28,487 bases of DNA from the IMG/VR virus record IMGVR_UViG_3300027865_000035, positions 1 through 28,487 of that record. One strand, given 5' to 3'. Of the stretch, positions 7,888 to 15,713 are shown piece after piece (positions within the stretch are counted from its first letter, which is position 1; each line of letters opens with the position of its first letter). Origin of the DNA: a virus. The position numbers were made by a program, and so were the translations under genes. The notes below the pieces were generated by a model, which saw nothing but the letters and a program-made list of their open reading frames with translations, was not told where the DNA came from and did not search any database.

Positions 7888-9302
7888 ACTACCTCCTCAT
7901 CTTCAAATTTTATACCACCAATAGAACCGAATAGGTAAGGTATATTCCTTGATACATTAACCTTTTTAATGAATATTACTGTACGATTTGACGGTATATG
8001 ACTTCCCGTACCTGAACCTATGCCTGACGCTGAAGGTGCTGGTGTTTCATTAGAAAATGTCCATGTATGTGTATGAGTATCTGTATCAACTCCAACATTC
8101 CATGCTAATGCAGTTACTGATCCCCCAAATGTAGGTACACCAGTTTCCTGATCTAAGGTTACCGGATTTGCATTATGGTCATGTGTCGCACTTGGATGCA
8201 AATGTGTCTGTGTCCCTGGATGATCGTGTTCTGTTGTCCCACCCGTAAGACCAATATCCCCATCATTAGCTGACATTGTGGGAAATACTTCTCGTAAATC
8301 AGGTGTTCCATTATTGCCATCACAATAAACCCATCCTTCAGGAATACTTGCTACCGTATCCGTATAAGGGATAATAATACCAGTTGATGTTCTAGCCGAT
8401 CCACTCGTATTGACAACACCTAACAATTCAAAAAATGGGAGGACTATTTCTTTGATAGTTGCACGACCTGTTCCATCAAATATTGTTCCGCCCGTTCCAG
8501 AAGCACCAGTTACCTCATGATGAGTGCTTGTCCTCGTTCTTCTAACTCCTCCTGCTGCTAAATCAGTTCCTGCATCAACACCACCAGCTCTTTTTACATT
8601 ATGAAGATGCGTATCTGTATTAGTATGGTCATGTATGAACGTATGGTTATGAGTTCGGCTAACTCCACTCCTAATTCCACCATCAGCCCCTGTTGTTGAA
8701 ATCTTTACATGGCTGCCTTCCCAAAATTGTCCAGTTATTTTTGTAAACCCTACTGGTAAACTTGTATTATTGGTAAAACAAAAAGAACTTGTAGGCATAT
8801 CCAAAGCCCCGTGATCGGGTTTAATTGCAATCATTGAAACAGCGATCCAATCGTTACTGTCCGTCTCAAATGTCCCTGATGTTGGGTCACTATCTGGACT
8901 TGCTGGTGATGCAAAGTCAGAGAACACATCTGAATGTGTATGCGTTTCGCTGGGTCGTCTTGTCCCACCGCCTAGCACAACTAACGTGGATGCTCCTGCT
9001 GCTGCACCTGCACCAAACTCATGCTCATGATCCGGTAAAGTATGAAAATGTGCTGTAGCTGAATGATCGTGTTCTGTAGCACCACCCGTAAGCGGTGTGG
9101 TAAATGTATCAGTCCCACCTTTAATAAAGTAATCATCAAAATCAGTATCCCGTGTCCATCCTGCAGGTATACTTGCATGAGTATCAGCATACAATACTCT
9201 AGCTGATAATGGAATATTATATGTAGGTGATGCTTGCACTAGAATACAATTAATTCCAATTAATTGCGTGCATATTAAAAAAGATATAAATAAATTTTTC
9301 AT
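7884..9302 (-). CDS. Secreted protein with three tail-collar-like His-rich domains
   Basis: I choose the ATG at 9302 (472 aa), with AGG five bases upstream. The N-terminus MKNLFISFLICTQLIGINCI then LVQA is a signal peptide with a V-x-A site before SPTY. The mature part holds three related units. Each has a phage tail-collar motif (IPAGW, LPVGF, IPEGW) followed by a His-rich loop (TEHDHSATAHFHTLPDHEHE; RTHNHTFIHDHTNTDTHLHN; TEHDHPGTQTHLHPSATHDH). The third also has YCDGNNGTPDLREVF, the classical collar signature. In T4 gp12 and lambda-like fibres such His pairs bind metal ions inside trimers. A signal peptide on a virion-type fibre protein is abnormal. It overlaps the 961-aa fibre gene by a few bases end to start. 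Confidence 0.75.
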   Translation of the reverse strand: MKNLFISFLICTQLIGINCILVQASPTYNIPLSARVLYADTHASIPAGWTRDTDFDDYFIKGGTDTFTTPLTGGATEHDHSATAHFHTLPDHEHEFGAGAAAGASTLVVLGGGTRRPSETHTHSDVFSDFASPASPDSDPTSGTFETDSNDWIAVSMIAIKPDHGALDMPTSSFCFTNNTSLPVGFTKITGQFWEGSHVKISTTGADGGIRSGVSRTHNHTFIHDHTNTDTHLHNVKRAGGVDAGTDLAAGGVRRTRTSTHHEVTGASGTGGTIFDGTGRATIKEIVLPFFELLGVVNTSGSARTSTGIIIPYTDTVASIPEGWVYCDGNNGTPDLREVFPTMSANDGDIGLTGGTTEHDHPGTQTHLHPSATHDHNANPVTLDQETGVPTFGGSVTALAWNVGVDTDTHTHTWTFSNETPAPSASGIGSGTGSHIPSNRTVIFIKKVNVSRNIPYLFGSIGGIKFEDEEVV

Positions 9303-9303
9303 A

Positions 9304-12189
9304 TTACCTATCAATTGTATAAGTAAATTGACCCCACATTTGTGTGGGTGCTCCTAATGTACCAGTTGATGTAATCACAAAAACACTATTTGCTGGGATA
9401 GTTGCATCAGCAAACCCCGACGCACCAAATTTAGAGCCAGTGCCCACATTTATAGTACCAGTTAATATATCAGTAGTTGCTCCAAATACGCCGCCGTCAG
9501 AAATCCAGCCACAATCAACACCTGTTACTGAACCGCCGTCAACTTCAAATGTAACAGATGAACATGTGATTGCATATTTAAAACCTTTTGTAACCATATG
9601 AATCGAACCCAGATATGCGGTTGTGGCAGTATCAATAAATACTTCAAAAGTTAAAGACAGTTGTTTAATCGTATTCGTTGACTGCTCCAAAGTATTGCTT
9701 GCTGTTCCAAATGGATAAACCTCATTTGCACCTTGCCCAGTATCTACCGTTGTAAACGTAGCAGAAGTAGGTGAATTTATATAACCATTCGAAGTTATTG
9801 ACAATCCATTCAAATCTATTATCGATGCGGTTATTTCAACCTCATCAACTGCATCAATATCCAATTTTCCAGCTATACTTGAATAAATTGCTTGTGCTGA
9901 ATTACGAAATTGAAATACCGTATCTTCAAACATTTCTTGTCTGCCTGACCATACATTTGAACCGTCAAGTGCTGGTATTACGTTACCCGATATACCCACA
10001 TGTAATCCATCAAGTAAATCAGCATTAAGATTAGTAACAACTGTAGATGAAGCTGCAATAAATGGAGGTGTACCAAAAGCAACATCACTTTCAAACTGTT
10101 CAGCTGTTATCTTAAAACTTCCTGCATCCCAATCAGAAGTAAGAGGAGTCGTTCCATCCTGTTTTATATAAGTTGTTGCAAGTGCTGATAATTCAGTATC
10201 TAATATTGCATGAGTATTGGTACCTGTTGACTTAATTGCAATATGTTCTATCGTGCCATCCGTTTCAGCAGTAAGTGCGATTACTCCAGAAGCATCAGGC
10301 GTTTGCAATGTTCGAGTATTAGCAGTAGTTACATTCGTACCTACATCAAATGCCATTATTTTTGTTACATCTGCTTCATCAAATACCGTAAATTGATTAT
10401 CTGCAAAATTTGCTCCGCCTGCTGATCCACCACCACCACCACCACCACCAGCTTCTCTTAAATCGGCTGTTGATATATGCGAAAGAGTAGCTAATCCACC
10501 AGTCCATCTTAATGTCATTCTGCATATCGGTACGCCCACGGAAGATTCAAGAGAAAATTCTCTCGGCATAACTTCGTTATTAAATTTATCAACATCATTT
10601 TCTGCTGATGTCTGCGATACATAACTCCCACTTGGTAACTGGCACATAATCGGCGCATATTCACCGCTTTTATTGCCTACTGCAAAAAAGAATACATTAA
10701 AATATTTATTACTTAATGATGCACCAGCAGAATCCGCTACTATATCAGCTAAATCATGTATATCGTGGTAAGCATCACCATTCCAATTAACCACATGAAC
10801 ATCGTCTGACCTTGTATCTTTAGCACTTATAGTATGACGATGCATTTGATAAATAATACCTGTTGTAGATTTAAAATATGATTCCGTTCCGCTAACATAA
10901 TCAAAATATGATGAATTTGTATCTTGATCTGTCCCATCAGGGTCAAGTCCTGAAAAGTAATATGCACCATCCCTTCGTGATCTTTCAGCAATATGCAACA
11001 TATGTCCCATGTTGTCTGTCCCAGCAAGATGGTCATTCCAATTTTGATTAATGTATGCACCATCAGAATCAATATATGATGTACTTGCTAAAAGTAAATA
11101 AGCAATTTTTATATGTTCTTCTGTTGTCGGAAATTCTGTTGTAGACACAACCATCTTCTTTGTATCGGATGTTATACAAACATAGTTTCCTTGCGGTGAA
11201 GAATCTAATCCATGAGTTAAAACAACGGTTGATGATGGAGTTGTATCAAAAGTAGTTAATCCATCACTAAATTGCATCGTTAAATCACCGCCACCAGATT
11301 GTTCTACGCTTAATATTGCTTGTTCTGCCGAAACAGTTACTAATGCATTAAAACTTTCAACAAATGAACCGTTAACAAATGAACGTGGAGTAAATGTCGA
11401 TGCGTGTACACCATCTAAAAGATCAGCATTAAGATTTGTGTTAAGTGTAATTGAATCTGTTGCATAAGGTTGTGTCCCCGTTGCTACATCCGATATAAAA
11501 TTCAATGCAGTTATAACAAATGACCCAGCATCCCAATTTCCTGTCAATTCAACCGTGCCATTTCTATTAAGATAATTTGCAGTCGCAGAAGATAATTGCA
11601 AATATGTCGCAGTTGCGGAAGATAATTGAAGATATGTTGCGGTTGCCGATGATTTGGTCAAAAATGTTCCTGTTGATACTATTAAAGCATCAACATCTGT
11701 ACGCAATGATGCTGTATCAACCCATAAATCAAATATATAGCCCTCAAGTGTTGAAGTTGATGCCCATAGATCAAATATATAACCTTCGAGTGTCGATGTG
11801 GATGTTTCTAAATTTGTTATACTAACTTGCAATGTTGTTGTACTTGTTGCTAATAACGATAATTGAGTGTCGATCTGTGCGTGTGTATTCGTTCCAGTAG
11901 ATAATATATTTATATGATCAATAACAGCATTAATGTTTAATAGATTATCTATAATCAACTTTTTTGTAGTCGGTGTACCGGCTACATCATCAACAACAAC
12001 AAGCAAATCCGATGTTGTTGGTGCAGTCAATTCGGATAATTCAGTTATTTTACTATCAGCAAATACTAAATTAGTACATAAAACAATAATAGTAATTGAC
12101 ATAACTATCATATTAAAAAATATGCATATCTTTCTAAATCCTAAATTAGTAGCAATTAGTATTTGATTAGTAATTAGGAATTTTTTCAT
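9304..12189 (-). CDS. Large fibre protein with N-terminal hydrophobic signal
   Basis: A 961-aa protein. The first ~45 residues include a hydrophobic stretch ending SITIIVLCTNLVFA before DSKITELSEL, which reads as a signal peptide. Internal ATGs at codons 27 and 30 could be the true start; none has a strong ribosome site. The head after it (ELTAPTTSDLLVVVDDVAGT) is typical of phage fibre N-termini. A shaft follows with tandem repeats: STSTLEGYIFDLW twice and SSATATYLQL two to three times. Two copies of a module (ELTGNWDAGSFVITALNF…LNADLLDGVH; PLTSDWDAGSFKITAEQF…LNADLLDGLH) flank a central baseplate-upper-protein-like domain. A run of nine glycines (AGGGGGGGGGSAGG region) acts as a hinge. The receptor-binding role is inferred. 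Confidence 0.75.
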   Translation of the reverse strand: MKKFLITNQILIATNLGFRKICIFFNMIVMSITIIVLCTNLVFADSKITELSELTAPTTSDLLVVVDDVAGTPTTKKLIIDNLLNINAVIDHINILSTGTNTHAQIDTQLSLLATSTTTLQVSITNLETSTSTLEGYIFDLWASTSTLEGYIFDLWVDTASLRTDVDALIVSTGTFLTKSSATATYLQLSSATATYLQLSSATANYLNRNGTVELTGNWDAGSFVITALNFISDVATGTQPYATDSITLNTNLNADLLDGVHASTFTPRSFVNGSFVESFNALVTVSAEQAILSVEQSGGGDLTMQFSDGLTTFDTTPSSTVVLTHGLDSSPQGNYVCITSDTKKMVVSTTEFPTTEEHIKIAYLLLASTSYIDSDGAYINQNWNDHLAGTDNMGHMLHIAERSRRDGAYYFSGLDPDGTDQDTNSSYFDYVSGTESYFKSTTGIIYQMHRHTISAKDTRSDDVHVVNWNGDAYHDIHDLADIVADSAGASLSNKYFNVFFFAVGNKSGEYAPIMCQLPSGSYVSQTSAENDVDKFNNEVMPREFSLESSVGVPICRMTLRWTGGLATLSHISTADLREAGGGGGGGGSAGGANFADNQFTVFDEADVTKIMAFDVGTNVTTANTRTLQTPDASGVIALTAETDGTIEHIAIKSTGTNTHAILDTELSALATTYIKQDGTTPLTSDWDAGSFKITAEQFESDVAFGTPPFIAASSTVVTNLNADLLDGLHVGISGNVIPALDGSNVWSGRQEMFEDTVFQFRNSAQAIYSSIAGKLDIDAVDEVEITASIIDLNGLSITSNGYINSPTSATFTTVDTGQGANEVYPFGTASNTLEQSTNTIKQLSLTFEVFIDTATTAYLGSIHMVTKGFKYAITCSSVTFEVDGGSVTGVDCGWISDGGVFGATTDILTGTINVGTGSKFGASGFADATIPANSVFVITSTGTLGAPTQMWGQFTYTIDR

Positions 12190-12668
12190 GGCTCTAAAAT
12201 GATTCTTCCACCATCTTCAGTTAAGATAAAACTGCCATCCTCTGCTAACAAGAAATTTCCGGCATCTACTGATAGATACTTGAATCCAAATAAAACAACA
12301 TCATGCAATAACTGTGTATCCGTATCAATAAAACTTGTACCGCCTATAAGTTTACACCAAAAATATCTAAAATCATCCGATGTAATGACTTTGCGTATTT
12401 TATCTTCAACATCAAATAATGTCGATATACGTTCTTTAATATCGTTTGAATCAACCCATTCACTATCGATACAATCAAAAAACATTACTTTTTCAAGCAA
12501 GTTTTCTTCAATTGTTCCATCATCCGGCGTGTTATAAACAATATACGGTGCAGTGGAACCTATTGGCGATTGTATAGGATATATCTTCGTATCTCCATTA
12601 GCACCTAATAGGGATGTTAAGGTTGAATCGGCATTTAATGTTGATATCACATCTGTTTCTAAACTCAT
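12186..12668 (-). CDS. Tail terminator-like protein (DUF3168-like), copy 2
   Basis: A 160-aa protein beginning MSLETDVISTLNADSTLTSL. The order of a short N-terminal helix, L-x-GANGDTKIYP, then APYIVYNTPDDGT and strands ending in DTDTQLLHDVVLFGFKYL matches the DUF3168/tail-completion family. In related phages this protein forms the ring that ends the tail tube at the neck. It is a diverged paralogue of the gene just upstream. The copy carries an extra C-terminal tail, FLLAEDGSFILTEDGGRIIL, with two tandem short repeats. Its stop overlaps the start of the large fibre gene. Confidence 0.7.
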   Translation of the reverse strand: MSLETDVISTLNADSTLTSLLGANGDTKIYPIQSPIGSTAPYIVYNTPDDGTIEENLLEKVMFFDCIDSEWVDSNDIKERISTLFDVEDKIRKVITSDDFRYFWCKLIGGTSFIDTDTQLLHDVVLFGFKYLSVDAGNFLLAEDGSFILTEDGGRIILEP

Positions 12669-12670
12669 AA

Positions 12671-13090
12671 TTATGTTAACGTGTTATATATAACTTGATA
12701 ACTCGATACAGTATGATATAATCGTGTATCTGTATCAATAGAATCACTGCCACCAAATAATTTCATATAATAAAATCTGTATGTCGCACTCGTAACAAAA
12801 GTCCTTATCTCATGTTCAACATCTAATAATACTTGTAATCTATCCTTAATATTTTTTGATTCCAGGTAAGAATCACTTACCGAATCAAACTCAATCGTGA
12901 ATATTAACCAATTTTCGTCTAACGTACCATTATTTGTTGTGCTATATACAATAAACGGATTGCTTGACCCTGTTTTTGTTATTGGCGAGAATACAGGAAA
13001 TATTTTTGTTGATCCATTTGCACCAATAAGCGAATCAAGTGTTGAATCACCGTTAAGTGCTGATATAATATCTGTTTCGGGTGTACTCAT
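12671..13090 (-). CDS. Tail terminator-like protein (DUF3168-like), copy 1
   Basis: A 139-aa protein beginning MSTPETDIISALNGDSTLDS. It aligns along its whole length with its downstream neighbour: IGANGSTKIFPVFSPI, FIVYSTTNNGTLDENW, DSYLESKNIKDRLQVLLDVE, YMKLFGGSDSIDTDTRLYHT. It sits after the gp10-like gene, as expected for a tail terminator. Its start overlaps the stop of that gene (ATGA-type), and it lacks the C-terminal tail of the second copy. This copy has the standard length and position, so I expect it to be the canonical neck protein. Confidence 0.72.
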   Translation of the reverse strand: MSTPETDIISALNGDSTLDSLIGANGSTKIFPVFSPITKTGSSNPFIVYSTTNNGTLDENWLIFTIEFDSVSDSYLESKNIKDRLQVLLDVEHEIRTFVTSATYRFYYMKLFGGSDSIDTDTRLYHTVSSYQVIYNTLT

Positions 13091-13440
13091 GGTCTTAAAC
13101 TTTTAATATCTCTATTCAATAATTTAACAAAAAACCTTGTTGCTTTACGCCATGCTGGTATAATATAAGGTTTATTCGTAAACTCAACTTTTTTTGCGTA
13201 TGGAACATTTGTACCGAATTGACCAGTCGTTTTATCACCACTTTTTATAATTTTATTTGTTATACTATTCTTTAATCTACCTGTATCAACAGGCACCTCT
13301 TTTTTTGCTTGCGATTCACCGAGTATAACCGCTTTAGTAACAATTTTTTTGAATTCTTTAGGAAATTTCCGTTCCATTTTCTTGATATTAGCTAAAACAA
13401 TCTTTTCACCAGTAATTTTTGCTTTAAACGATACACTCAT
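13087..13440 (-). CDS. HK97 gp10-like tail/neck protein
   Basis: A 117-aa basic protein. The layout NIKKMERKFPKEFKKIVTKA, then SQAKKEVPVDTGRLKNSITN and FGTNVPYAKKVEFTNKPYII is the HK97 gp10 family signature: VPVDTGRLRxS, then an expected YAxxxExG-type segment, here YAKKVEF. The family sits in the neck or tail-completion machinery. The start overlaps the stop of the head-closure gene by four bases. Confidence 0.88.
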   Translation of the reverse strand: MSVSFKAKITGEKIVLANIKKMERKFPKEFKKIVTKAVILGESQAKKEVPVDTGRLKNSITNKIIKSGDKTTGQFGTNVPYAKKVEFTNKPYIIPAWRKATRFFVKLLNRDIKSLRP

Positions 13441-13775
13441 GCCAATACCTCGGTCAATAATTGAAGATGATGTTCTCCACTAAAATCTATCATAGAAGAT
13501 ACAAGTAATATCCGATATTTTACACTGCTTATATCTATTCGATGATTTTGTGTGGTGATTGTTACGCCGGATGGATTCTCTAAGAAGATTCTATGCGTCG
13601 CCAAATCAAATATTGAATCAGAGGTATCAGTTACCCCGCCAGTTAATGCATCAACCCTACAAGGTACGCTTGAAGCAGCTGTAGCCCAACTCGCTATTTC
13701 TTGCCCTGAACCGTCTTGAGCAGGGGTATTAAGCTCTATTGTACACGTTGTGTTAAGTAATCCACTAAAAGACAT
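13437..13775 (-). CDS. Head closure / head-tail joining protein
   Basis: A 112-aa protein beginning MSFSGLLNTTCTIELNTPAQ. The pattern of an N-terminal strand, GSGQEIASWATAASSVPCRV, then ATHRIFLENPSGVTITTQNH and an ending RILLVSSMIDFSGEHHLQLL fits the SPP1 gp16 / phage head-tail adaptor family. That family forms a ring below the connector and closes the filled head. It lies between the gp6-like connector and the gp10-like protein, the standard order, abutting the connector gene without a gap. Confidence 0.85.
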   Translation of the reverse strand: MSFSGLLNTTCTIELNTPAQDGSGQEIASWATAASSVPCRVDALTGGVTDTSDSIFDLATHRIFLENPSGVTITTQNHRIDISSVKYRILLVSSMIDFSGEHHLQLLTEVLA

Positions 13776-14456
13776 TTATACCCCCAAAATATCTTTACGA
13801 TACAATTTGACTATATTATATACCTCAAGTGGTATTGGTATCCCGATTGAACTCGTATTACCGCTCGATGTGACATTCTTATACGCATAATTACCGATTT
13901 GCTCTGAATCTTTAAGCAATCCTGCCTTTTGTGTTCTAACTTGATTACCAAGAATCGCACACGCATACTTTAAATCAGGCGGAACATTAGCTATTGTATA
14001 TCCAGCGGTATACGTTACACGCCATCGTTTTCGACCAAATGCCCATCTGCCACCACCACGGATTGCATCACCATAAAATGAAGGAAATGTATCGTTAAAT
14101 TCAAAACTATTCGGGAAAAACCCTCGTTTACCGACCATTCCTTCTTCATGATAAATCATATAATCTTGATTATCTGTCAATGTTATTAATGCAACATTAT
14201 TGACTGTATCCCATTCTTTGACAATAAAATCTTCGCTACTATTAACGGGTAAGTTTTTTAAATACAAGAATTGTTGACCATTGCCATCATAAGCTTCTTC
14301 AGTATATGCTTGCTCAATAAAATTTCTATTAGCAATCGTCTCAATCTGCTGCGATGCAATATTAATCTGCATTTCAGCAGCAGGAGTATCAACTGATACA
14401 CCGATAATAAGCTCATAATCTGCTTCGGTCAATAAAGCGTTAGCATTTAAAGACAT
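13776..14456 (-). CDS. Head-tail connector protein (gp6-like)
   Basis: A 226-aa protein beginning MSLNANALLTEADYELIIGV. The N-terminal part is a helical segment with NIASQQIETIANRNF, the usual start of gp6/gp15-like connector proteins (xxIxxASxxIExxxxRxF). The C-terminal half has RVTYTAGYTIANVPPDLKYA followed by a helix and ends with LEVYNIVKLYRKDILGV, both typical. These proteins form a ring under the portal. It overlaps the upstream secreted gene by one base (TAATG). Confidence 0.85.
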   Translation of the reverse strand: MSLNANALLTEADYELIIGVSVDTPAAEMQINIASQQIETIANRNFIEQAYTEEAYDGNGQQFLYLKNLPVNSSEDFIVKEWDTVNNVALITLTDNQDYMIYHEEGMVGKRGFFPNSFEFNDTFPSFYGDAIRGGGRWAFGRKRWRVTYTAGYTIANVPPDLKYACAILGNQVRTQKAGLLKDSEQIGNYAYKNVTSSGNTSSIGIPIPLEVYNIVKLYRKDILGV

Positions 14457-15049
14457 TATTCCACCTCGTAAAATTCAAGATATATCCCAATATCTATTGC
14501 GTCCGCACTCTTATTTATAACTTCAACAAGGTACTCTGTTGCAGGTACCGCAATACGTTCTGACTGTCTTTTAATAAAGTTACCTTCATTAAAAACTGTT
14601 CCTGAAGATACAACATATTGTGGTGATATAGCTGTGCCACTTGAAGCAAAATTACCTGTATGGTAAAACAATGCTTGTACATCAGTTGCATCAGTTGAAT
14701 CATTGACGCTAAACGATGCTTTAACCGTACCACTTGATACACCAGTGATTGTTGGATCAGAAAATAAACTTACATATGATTTACCTTCAGAGAATACAGA
14801 TATATCATAATGTAATTTACTTCTTGTGAACGATTCAGTCGATATATCAATAAGAAAATTTATTGATGCCCCAGGAGTAACATCTTGAAACAAATGTCCT
14901 GTTTGATATAGTTGTCCTTGATGCGATCGTGCATAAGCATTGGTTATCTGCCCACCTGTTTGACCATTCGCATCACGGTTTGAAACACTATTCGCAAATA
15001 CAAGATTCGCACAAAATAGTATTGCTATTATGCTTAATATTTTTTTCAA
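14456..15049 (-). CDS. Secreted head-module protein, decoration-like
   Basis: I choose a TTG start at 15049 (197 aa) because a near-perfect GGAGGTGG lies five bases upstream. An ATG at 15109 would add 20 residues, placing the SD inside the gene. The N-terminus LKKILSIIAILFCANLVFA is a signal peptide with a V-x-A site. The mature protein has HQGQLYQTGHLFQDVTPGAS, INFLIDISTESF, SVFSEGKSYVSLFSDPTITG and SSGTVKASFSVNDST, then ATEYLVEVINKSADAIDIGI. This is the strand pattern of a family found next to capsid genes in many phages and thought to decorate the head. A decoration-type protein with a Sec signal is odd. Confidence 0.72.
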   Translation of the reverse strand: MKKILSIIAILFCANLVFANSVSNRDANGQTGGQITNAYARSHQGQLYQTGHLFQDVTPGASINFLIDISTESFTRSKLHYDISVFSEGKSYVSLFSDPTITGVSSGTVKASFSVNDSTDATDVQALFYHTGNFASSGTAISPQYVVSSGTVFNEGNFIKRQSERIAVPATEYLVEVINKSADAIDIGIYLEFYEVE

Positions 15050-15054
15050 TTTAA

Positions 15055-15062
15055 CCACCTCC
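15055..15062 (-). promoter_or_regulatory. Ribosome site fixing the TTG start of the secreted decoration-like gene
   Basis: The minus strand reads GGAGGTGG, then TTAAA, then TTG. The match to the 16S tail is nearly complete and the spacing is normal, so the site outweighs the non-ATG start codon. Confidence 0.8.
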
Positions 15063-15072
15063 GAATAAGGTA

Positions 15073-15110
15073 TGCGGGTTATCTGCCAGTTTCCCAACAG
15101 ATAACCCACA
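15073..15110 (-). other. Long hairpin between two secreted head-module genes
   Basis: TGCGGGTTATCTG (15073-15085) and CAGATAACCCACA (15098-15110) form a 13-bp stem with one G-U type position and a 12-base loop. It fills the gap between the stop at 15119 and the ribosome site at 15055. No U-run follows on either strand. It may act as an mRNA-stabilising or partial-termination hairpin at the end of the highly expressed capsid message. Confidence 0.65.
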
Positions 15111-15118
15111 CATTAGTT

Positions 15119-15532
15119 TTAACGATAGATTATCGTTAATAGTATTGTTGCTGTTGCAGCTGCCGTGTTTGATACAAATGCAGGATTCGTATAGATTAAT
15201 GGATTATGCGCAGGATAATCAATAACCAACGTATGCGTTGCACTTGACGTTTCAGGCATTACCCAATATCCATCGATAGTTGCTGCTTGCGTTGTTTTGG
15301 CTGTGTCGTAAGCAGTTATTAATATCGGCGACGTAATAGTATTCGTTGTCGTAAATATTAATTTATCGATTTTTGCACCTCCACTAATATTCGGAAATTC
15401 AGATAAAAAATCTTCAGCTGAACCCGATGCATTAGAAGGTACGAATGTCGTTAGTGATACCGTGAAGTTTTTTGCCTGTACTGCACCTACAAGGAACAAT
15501 AGTCCTACAATCATGAAAAAATATTTTTTCAT
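15119..15532 (-). CDS. Small secreted beta-rich protein next to capsid gene
   Basis: A 137-aa protein with a textbook signal peptide, MKKYFFMIVGLLFLVGAVQA, cleaved before KNFTVSLTTF. The mature ~117 residues are beta-rich and Thr/Ala-rich, with TTTNTITSPILITAYDTAKT, ATIDGYWVMPETSSATHTLV and a last segment TAAATATILLTIIYR. No Cys or catalytic motif is visible. It lies where decoration proteins usually sit, just after the capsid gene, and its start overlaps the previous stop (ATGA). A head-decoration or surface role is inferred from position. I do not recognise the family. Confidence 0.65.
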   Translation of the reverse strand: MKKYFFMIVGLLFLVGAVQAKNFTVSLTTFVPSNASGSAEDFLSEFPNISGGAKIDKLIFTTTNTITSPILITAYDTAKTTQAATIDGYWVMPETSSATHTLVIDYPAHNPLIYTNPAFVSNTAAATATILLTIIYR

Positions 15533-15711
15533 TTGTTTTTTCTCCTTCCTTTCTTATATTGTTTGTTTGGTTTACTATCTTGAGTATTTACTTCTTCTGA
15601 CAATTCAACAAGATGCTTTAAACGAGAATATTCTATATCAGTCATTTCAATAACATCACCCATGTTGATACTACGATGATAACTGAATGATACTTTCGCT
15701 ATAGCTCTCAT
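15529..15711 (-). CDS. Small capsid-adjacent protein
   Basis: A 60-aa protein beginning MRAIAKVSFSYHRSINMGDV. The start 'strand, basic turn, MGDVIEMTDIEYSRLKHLVE' follows the pattern of small SH3-like phage proteins next to major capsid genes (x-V-x-F-…-G-D-V-x-E-x-…-A-x-x-L). The C-terminus is very basic (NKQYKKGRRKNK). Its exact role is unknown. It sits directly after the capsid gene. Confidence 0.65.
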   Translation of the reverse strand: MRAIAKVSFSYHRSINMGDVIEMTDIEYSRLKHLVELSEEVNTQDSKPNKQYKKGRRKNK

Positions 15712-15713
15712 TT

